From: Tipula vernalis
Lineage: Eukaryota; Arthropoda; Insecta; Diptera; Tipulidae
Direction of reading: 5' to 3'
DNA: 64,000 bases
Assembly (NCBI GenBank): GCA_958295665.1
Contig: OY282559.1
Span: 257,058,245 to 257,122,244, forward strand
In this document: positions 57,792 to 64,000 of the stretch, one piece after another
Numbering within the stretch: position 1 is the first letter of the stretch
Layout: each line of letters starts with the position of its first letter
Notes under the pieces: generated by a model
Seen by the model: only the letters and a program-made list of their open reading frames with translations
The model's database searches: none
Told to the model about the DNA's origin: nothing
Made by a program: the position numbers and the translations under genes

Positions 57792-59095
57792 GACCTCATT
57801 GAGCCCGTAACACCGATGCAGGCTACACGCTGAACCTTATTCAATAAAGTTTGGGTTGTCTTCTGCTCAGTTTTAGGCCACCATACAACCGATGCGTAGG
57901 TGACCATAGGCCTAATGATTGTAAGAAATGACTAGTGGATCATTTTTGGTTGTAGTCCCCAAGTACGCCCATAGAGTCTTTGACAGGCCCAGAGAGCCTT
58001 GATGGCTCTATTTTGAACTTTCAACAAATGTTGGTTCCAGTTCAGTCTTTGATCTAGGATAACCCCTAGATATTTAACCTCGCTGGAAAAAGGCACAGTA
58101 GTACCGTTTAATGAGGGAGCTGTACGCGCAAGCTTTTTCCTCCTCGTAAAAGGAACAATGACAGTTTTGCTTGGATTGACACTGAGTCCTTCCTGGTAAC
58201 ACCACTGTCATATTATATTCAGTGCATTTTGCATGCGATCAGAAATGACCTCATCAAACTTGCCTCTGATTATGATAGCCACATCATCCGCATAGCCCTG
58301 GACATCAAACCCATGGCTACTCAGAAGGACCAGTAGTTTGTCAATAACCAATGACAACAAAAGAGGAGATAGTACGCCTCCTTAAGGACAGCCCTTTACG
58401 GCCTGGATGGTTACTGATTCGCCACCTAGTCTTGCAGTAATCTCACGATGTTCCAGCATGGAACGGATCCACCTAATTGTAGAAAGTGGAACCCTTTTTT
58501 CCATTGCTGCCCTCTCTATAGATCCATAGGGGGTATTATCAAACGCCCCCTCAATGTCCACAAAGGCACAAAGGGCAATTTCTTCATATGTCATTGCTTT
58601 TTCAATCCTCGTGATTAGCCCGCTAAGGGCCATAACCGTGGATTTACCAGTTTGATACGCAAACTGGTCCCGATGCAGCGGATTCTTTCCAAGGACCTCA
58701 CTTCTTATTTGATAGTCCAGGATTTTTTCAACGTCTTCAAAAGAAACGATGTGAGGCTAATTGGCCGATATGCCCTGGCCTGGGTGTCTGGACGACCCCC
58801 GCCCTTTGGTATAAAGACCACATTTACTTTCCTCTACAGTTTCGGAATATAGTTAAAAGCATAACTTGCCCGAAACATCTGGATCTAGCTGGGGAGTATT
58901 TCCTCAATACCTTTTTGAAGTAAAGCTGGAAAGATACCATCCGCTCCAGCGGATTTGATAGGTTTGAAAGACCCAATAGCCCATCGCACTTTGCTGGGTG
59001 TGAAAATTTTCCCAGAGAGACTCCAGATCCTACTGTGAGGCGCATAGGCCACCTCACTTGAAGGATCATGCGAGTCCTCTTGGCCTCCGTCTCCG
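57707..59095 (-). pseudogene. LINE ORF2 reverse transcriptase part, broken
   Basis: Minus-strand blocks in order are: 58633-58382 with ALCAFVDIEGAFDNTPYGSI (RT block with catalytic Asp) ending GCP-stop; then GGVLSPLLLSLVIDKLLVLL, GFDVQGYADDVAIIIRGKFD (YADD catalytic box, about 58300), GLSVNPSKTVIVPFTRRKKL, VKYLGVILDQRLNWNQHLLK, and RPMVTYASVVWWPKTEQKTT at 57907-57780. The TAA after GCP replaces the Gln of the usual GCPQGG motif. Upstream pieces to 59069 (SNPLERMVSF and neighbours) correspond to the RT start. It is followed by the RNase H frame. Confidence 0.85.
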
Positions 59096-59537
59096 GTCAG
59101 ATGTCTATAGTTGCTTACATAAAAATACGAAAAAAAGTTATTTAATCACAAAATGTTCACACGTTCTTAATATTTTGCGAATTTGTTTTGCTTTTCCTAC
59201 AATTTTTGAACTTGAAACTTCCCCAGGTATTAATTTTTAGTTCGATTTTACCAAATTTGTGCTGCCATCTATCTAAAGTGTATTGATTTAATGACCACAC
59301 GATTTTTAGTACGTTTAAAATGGAAACGATTTTCTTAACACTTGTTCGTATAGGTTGAAATTCAAACATTTATGAAAATATCTCATAATTAAAAATTTGT
59401 TGCGTTTTTATTTAAAAATTCGTTTATAAAAGCTTCGTCAGTCAGAGCCTACTCTATAAATAAGAGCAGAGCCTTCTAGAGTATAGAGCCATAGCAAAGC
59501 AACCTTTATTATACAAAGCCATAGTCCAAAAAACACA

Positions 59538-60353
59538 GCTTTTATAAAGGAATTAGAAACGAGGAAAAAACCAAACTTTTCATAGTAAAATACACAAAAC
59601 ATATGGGAAATCACTTTTTTTCCTAAGACATATTGTTTAAATGAAAACGTTACAAATTCTTAATTATGATTTCTGAAATACATTCATAAATGTTTGAATT
59701 TCAACATATATGAGTATCGTTTAAGTAAATCGCTTTCATTTTCTTGTAATAATTGATTTATTTAAACCAAAATATTGAAAAAAATCCAAAACAATAGCAT
59801 TCTGGTCAAATTAAAATAAAACCTTATTTCAATTCGTTTGGTCATTAAGTCAATATACATTACATAGATGGCATTGATGACCGTACAAATTTGGTAAAAT
59901 CATACCAAAAATTACCACCTGAGGAAATTTCAAGTGAAAAAACTGTAGGAAAAGCAAAACGAATTCACAAAATATTAAGTACGAGTGATAATTTTGTGAC
60001 TAAATAATTTTTTCTCGTATTTTTCTGTAAATATTTTAGACATCTTACGTACACTAGTAAAACTAAAGATAAATTTAACAAGTATTGTTGTAATTCATCA
60101 TAGCCAACTTTGATTTATTTTTCAAAATGGAAATTCGAAAAATATATTTTAGGCATAGTTTAATTTTAATATTTCTGCAATTAATATTTATTAAATAACA
60201 ATATAGTCTTCTAGAATATTGTTGTTCAAGGTATGTAGAAAACATTTATATAAACATTTTATAATATTTGAGCTTTTTTCATTGAAAAACTTGAAGCTAA
60301 AAAACACCATTTTTACTATGTATTCCTATGGAAATCAATCAAAAGTTATACCA
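59538..60353. repeat. Repeat family copy B, left arm of a large palindrome
   Basis: 816 bp, inverted relative to copies A and C. Starts near CAGCTTTTATAAAGGAATTA and ends AAATCAATCAAAAGTTATAC. It pairs with copy C across a 74 bp centre (60354-60427). The centre holds GGCTCTATATTCTAGAAGGC and a TTTAGAAGC-like block that copy A also has at its ends. Retains both empty sites: TAAAATATTTACAG for the solo LTR of copy C and a site like that of the LINE in copy A. Confidence 0.85.
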
Positions 60354-60751
60354 CTAAAAAAGCTTCTAAAAAATACGTCATTATCATTATGGCTCTATAT
60401 TCTAGAAGGCTCTGGCCATAGTCATAATGGTATAACTTTTCATTGATTTCCATAGGAATCCATAGTAAAAATGGTGTTTTTTTAGCTGCAAGTTCTTCAA
60501 TGAAAAAATCTAAAATATTATAAAATGTTTATATAAATGTTTTCTACATACCTTGAACAACAATATTCTAGAAGACTATATTGTTATTGAATAAATATTA
60601 ATTGCAGAAATATTAACATTAAACTATGCCTAAAATATATTTTTCGAATTTACATTTTGAAAAATAAATCAAAGTTGGCTCTTAGCAATTAAAATAATAC
60701 TTGCTAAATTTATCTTTAGTTTTACTAGTGTACCTAAGATATCCAAAATAT

Positions 60752-61188
60752 TGTTACGTTTTTGCCTTGTCAATTATGGTTCGTATCAGTGGACTGTGAA
60801 TAATAGAAAATCAATTTAATTTATCACCAACGAATTTATTTATTTCACACAAAAATTATTACAACACAGTTTATCAATAAAAATTCACAAAATCATTTTA
60901 AATAATTTTTACACAATTTTACTATTCGCTTATAATTTTTATTTCGCACTACAACACTTTCTAATTCACTTTTTAATTCCTTTTTAATCTTTACTCTATC
61001 GCTTACCAAATATTACTAATCCAATTCGACTTCGTTCGCCTTTTTATATACACAAACCAAACTTCTAGAAAGCTCATGACTTTTCCATTACGTAACAATT
61101 TTGATCATATAAAATTCCATTTTAGTACAGTTAAACATTGAGCTATACATTTAACTTCTTCTATTATACACAAGATGTCACCGTCACA
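60752..61188 (-). repeat. Solo LTR of a gypsy-like element
   Basis: 437 bp beginning TGTTACG and ending GTCACA on the plus strand, flanked by ATAT at 60748-60751 and 61189-61192. Copy B has the uninterrupted site. On the minus strand it reads TGTGACGGTGACATC at the start, has a TATA box TATATAAAAAGGCG (about 61035-61050) and ends CGTAACA, so it is probably oriented minus. No internal region remains, consistent with LTR-LTR recombination. Confidence 0.85.
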
Positions 61189-61511
61189 ATATTTACAGAA
61201 AAATACGAAAAAAAATTATTTGGTCACAAAATTATCACTCGTACTTAATATTTTGTGAATTTGTTTAGCTTTTCCTACAATTTTTTTACTTGCAATTTCC
61301 TCAGGTGGTAATTTTTGGTATGATTTTACCAAAATTTTACGTCCATCACCGCCATCTATGTAATGTATATTGACTTAATAACCAAACCAATTGTAGTAAG
61401 CTTTTATTTTAATTTGACCAGAATGCTGTTGTATGAAATTTTTTATATTTTGGTTTAAATAATTCAATTATTACAAGAAAATGAAAGCGATTTACTTAAA
61501 CGATATTCGTA

Positions 61512-63012
61512 GTGCCGCTTATATAAATAGAGCACTAATTTTATGAGTGCTTTTTTATTAAGTTACATCTTACCAATAATAATGGAAAAAATATATATCA
61601 TTTTAGATTAATTCTTTATTAATAAATATCACAATAATTCAAATTATTTCGTAAGCGTTCTACGTACATTAAAAAAAAAATATTCTAATAAATTTTACTA
61701 TTTCGTCGGAAAACCCTTGTTAGCAATTACTGCAGCGCATCTGCGCGGCAAGGAGTCTACCAGATTTTGGCAGTACTCGAGAGAAATTGTATCCCACGCA
61801 TCTTTTAATTTGTGCCATAGTTTGAAATATCTGCATTTTTTATGTTGTGCTTAAAGTGACCCCATAGGTTTTCGATTGGGTTCAAGTCAGGCAACTGACT
61901 TGGCCAATCTAAAACCTGAACATTTTCTTTCTGTAGAAAAATTTTAACAAATTTTGCCGTATGCTTCGGGTCGTTGTCCTGCTGAAATCTCCATCTCAGA
62001 GGCATTTGTTCCGAAGCATACGGCAACATTTACCTTTCTAGGGTTTCTTGATACACGTACTGGTTCATGTTTCCCTCAATTTTGACGAATGAGCCAGTTC
62101 CCCACCATGAAAATGCACCCCAAACCATTATGTTCCCGCCGTCATGCTTCATTGTTTTTTTTGTATATTTGCTGTTCAGTTAAAACTGCTGTTTGGGTTA
62201 AATTTGGACTCGTCTGACCACAATACATTATGCCACCAAGACGCTGGTTTATTCACGTAAGCTTTGGCGAATTTAAGCCTAGCCTTTAAGTGGTTCTTAT
62301 TTAACAGCGGTTTTTCCTGGCGACCCGGCCATAAAGTTGCGGCTCATTTAGTCTCCGTTTAATTGTGCTTCTGGATATTTGAAGTCAAAATTTGGAATTC
62401 AAATCGCATTGCACATCGCGGCTTGAAGCAAAAGGATTTTTTTTTATTAATCGCACCATTTCGCGATCTTGCCTTTTATTAGTTTTTCTTGGTCTACTTT
62501 TCCTAATTTTATTATTGTAAGAATTCGTGGATTTTACCAGCCTTGTTGCATTCTGCCCTTTGTGTCTGGAACACCCTAGCTGGTTTGCAATTATGACTTG
62601 GCTATTGCCAGCTTGCCAAAGCTTTATAATTGCCTCACGCGTTCCTTCACTACAGTGTTTTCCACGACATATTCTAAATTAATGTAATATATTTAATCTC
62701 TTATTAATTTATCTAAATACCATTTTATAAACATTTCTTACCCTTATTTTTTAATAATAAATTGAAAAAAATTTTAAATTTAGCAACTCCTTATAATTAT
62801 AAATCATCAGGCGTTAATGAATATGCACATTGAATTATCGATTAGAAACAGTAAATTAAAAAAATAATGAAACCAAACTGGTTCCAATATGATATTGTTT
62901 GAACATTGAATTATTGATTATTTGAATATGAAATCGAAATCTCAAAGTAGTAGAACAACTTGATTATGATTGTATATGGGTTATAGGGTGCTCTATTTAC
63001 TTGGGCGGCGCG
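61512..63012 (-). mobile_element. Tc1-like DNA transposon, inactive but structurally complete
   Basis: Ends GTGCCGCTTATATAAATAGA (then GCAC) at the left and, inverted, CGCGCCGCCCAAGTAAATAG (then AGCAC) at the right are each flanked by TA (61510-61511, 63013-63014). 1501 bp is a normal length. It interrupts repeat copy C at ACGATAT...GTTGAAATTC, which is uninterrupted in copies A and B. The transposase inside is on the minus strand. Confidence 0.85.
61690..62675 (-). pseudogene. Tc1-like transposase, frameshifted
   Basis: Minus-strand order: GKHCSEGTREAIIKLWQAGN with SQVIIANQLGCS (HTH 1), RPRKTNKRQDREMVRLIKKN, SRSTIKRRLNEPQLYGRVAR (HTH 2), then in another frame KPASWWHNVLWSDESKFNPN (first catalytic Asp), MKHDGGNIMVWGAFSWWGTG, and after a further shift [20 protein letters not shown] (second Asp) and [20 protein letters not shown] (Glu, DD34E spacing). 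The C-terminus is AWDTISLEYCQNLVDSLPRR. All three catalytic residues survive but at least two frameshifts and stops break the gene. Nearly full length (about 330 codons). Confidence 0.88.
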
Positions 63013-63181
63013 TATGTTGAAATTCAAATATTTATGAAAGTATTTCAGAAATCAAAATTAAGAATTTGTAACTTTTTCATTTAAAAATTTGTCTTAGGAA
63101 AAAAAGTGATTTCCCATATGTTTTGAGTATTTTACTATGAAAAGTTTGGTTTTTCCCTCGTTTCTAATTCCTTTATAAAAG

Positions 63182-63659
63182 TATTATGAGGTTTTATATT
63201 ATTTTTGGACGAAAATGTTCATAAAATTTAATTTTATTTGATTGTAAAATCGAATCGTGAAAATTTCTATTTATTAGTGAAAATTCTCGGAATATAAAGT
63301 ATTGCTAAACTTCTATGAAATGTTGCTTTTGTAAAATACGTGATAAATTATAATTTATGAACAACTAGAGGGCCCGGCAGACGTTCTCATGCCACATACA
63401 GCCTTCTGTGTAGACCGCATTTCATGTAGACCGCCTTTTATCTGGTGGCGCTGGTATTTGATATTTTATGCATTTGATATACAACACATGCGCAAGTCAT
63501 ATGCAAATAAAATGTTATTTACCTTAATGTTGCGGAATAGTGTGACAGATTGCCGTACGAATACTGCCGTACTTTCGATACATATGTTTTATTTTATTTA
63601 TTAATCATCTAATATTCAATTGTAATTAATAAAATGAAAATTCTTAATCGATAATTGAT
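63182..63659. other. Intergenic DNA; possible Helitron-linked repeat near 63366
   Basis: ACTAGAGGGCCCGGCAGACG at about 63364-63383 resembles a sequence I have seen repeatedly in insect genomes next to Helitron-type relics, and a Helitron helicase fragment begins about 280 bp further on. This association is a recollection, not a computed match. No coding frame was recognised. Confidence 0.3.
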
Positions 63660-64000
63660 ACAAATAATTAACTCATGTTTAGAATTAACAATTTGATGCA
63701 TTGTGTGTTTGAATGCAGTTCGATATTACCGTTGTCACCATCCAGCATTTGTTCAGAAAATATTTGTACCGACGGATCATTTTGCAATTGTACTCGCATG
63801 TTGATGGTTAATCGATACTGCTTCGCCATAGAAATGATTGTTTTAAATATGCGTTAATTTCGTCGGCATAAGTAGAGCGTTGAATGACTGGCAATATCTG
63901 TCGGAAATCACCAGATAGAAATAGGATAGCACCACCAAATAGTTTGTTGTGGCCGCTTAAATGTTGCATAATTCTTTGCAACGCTTCGAGTGATTGTTTA
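63660..64000 (-). pseudogene. Helitron Pif1-type helicase fragment, runs off the window
   Basis: The minus strand reads QSLEALQRIMQHLSGHNKLF, GGAILFLSGDFRQILPVIQR, STYADEINA, then in another frame RLTINMRVQLQNDPSVQIFS. These match the Pif1-like helicase of Helitrons: GGDFRQILPV (motif near the Walker B region) and L..NMR(V/L). One frameshift lies near 63855. The element continues beyond 64000. The Helitron remnant at 46-48.5 kb holds the opposite (N-terminal) half, but the two are 15 kb apart and need not be one copy. Confidence 0.82.

Larger units (their letters stand above)
56589..59095 (-). mobile_element. 5'-truncated LINE with RNase H (I/Loa/R1-type group)
   Basis: A 2507 bp minus-strand insertion in repeat copy A, flanked by a perfect 13 bp target duplication GTCAGATGTCTAT (56576-56588 and 59096-59108). 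The 3' end is a (TAA/TTA)n tail (ATAATAATAATA on the minus strand, at 56589-56602) rather than poly(A), as in I-type elements. The element begins inside RT, so it was truncated on insertion. GC content is visibly higher than the surroundings. Only a few disabling changes, so relatively young. Confidence 0.88.
56280..59490. repeat. Repeat family copy A, split by a LINE
   Basis: A ~0.8 kb repeat, once the LINE at 56589-59095 is removed. The left part includes GGTATTAAATAAATATTAAT..., TTGCTAAATTTACCTTTAGT and TTTTACTAGTG. The right part includes TACGAAAAAAAGTTATTTAA, TTCTTAATATTTTGCGAATT and TGTTTTGCTTTTCCTACAAT. The same blocks recur at 59538-60353 (inverted) and 60428-63181 (direct). Ends share AGAGCC(T/A)-containing motifs (ATTATAGAGCCAC left; CTAGAGTATAGAGCCATAG right), possibly terminal inverted repeats. 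Non-coding, so probably a non-autonomous DNA element. Confidence 0.75.
60428..63181. repeat. Repeat family copy C, right arm of the palindrome, with two insertions
   Basis: Same content as copy B in opposite orientation. Its uninterrupted length, after removing a 437 bp solo LTR and a 1501 bp Tc1 element with their target duplications, is about 810 bp, close to the 816 bp of copy B. Starts TGGTATAACTTTTCATTGAT and ends TTCCTTTATAAAAG near 63181. Confidence 0.85.

Noticed and set aside
57412..57833. Plus-strand frames of 75-84 codons
   Set aside because: Shadows of the LINE RNase H frame on the minus strand.

Overview
The window looks like transposon-dense, host-gene-poor nuclear DNA of an insect, most likely a fly. 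It is strongly AT-rich. It has TACATATGTATGTA-type runs, an errantivirus-like LTR element with an env remnant, mariner/Tc1, PIF/Harbinger, Helitron, Penelope and several LINE relics, and dispersed repeats carrying GTCY-type microsatellites like dipteran mini-me elements. I found no convincing intact host gene, no tRNA or rRNA gene and no CRISPR array. The only clearly host-derived coding matter is a captured fragment of the splicing-factor gene Slu7.

Layout. 1.3-5.7 kb: a decayed minus-strand LINE (ORF1 remnant, EN-RT linker, RT) split by a 2 kb PIF/Harbinger element and a 0.16 kb hairpin MITE. 5.77-6.27 kb: a 247 bp tandem duplication. 6.3-15.4 kb: mostly featureless AT-rich DNA with a transposase scrap, a minisatellite, a MITE and a mini-me-like repeat. 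15.4-18.2 kb: three nested inverted-repeat elements; the middle one carries two head-to-head copies of a Slu7 fragment that form a 238 bp hairpin stem. 19.3-27.2 kb: a palindrome made from the 5' half of a Crypton-like tyrosine recombinase gene, interrupted in one arm by a young, apparently intact Ty3/gypsy element of CsRn1 type (gag and pol open, LTRs nearly identical, 4 bp target duplication). 27.3-31.4 kb: relics of a transposase-like gene, a Penelope element with a GIY-YIG domain, and a jockey-like LINE. 31.5-38.4 kb: a broken errantivirus-like provirus flanked by two inverted copies of one MITE. 41.5-50 kb: relics of a second gypsy element, a mariner, a Helitron, a (TA)n tract, a Harbinger and a Tc3-like element. 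50.7-54.9 kb: a hairpin MITE, a LINE scrap and a Tc1-like scrap. 55.7-63.2 kb: a second mini-me-like copy, then three copies of one ~0.8 kb repeat (one direct, two forming a palindrome). These were invaded separately by a 5'-truncated RNase H LINE (13 bp target duplication), a solo LTR (4 bp) and a Tc1 element (TA). The right edge enters a Helitron helicase fragment.

The genes do not form a host pathway. The recurring theme is long inverted repeats, two of which have protein-coding fragments in their arms (Slu7; tyrosine recombinase). If transcribed, these would fold into long double-stranded RNA. The pattern of nested, mixed-orientation transposons resembles heterochromatin or a piRNA-cluster-like region. 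That reading is inference from sequence alone.
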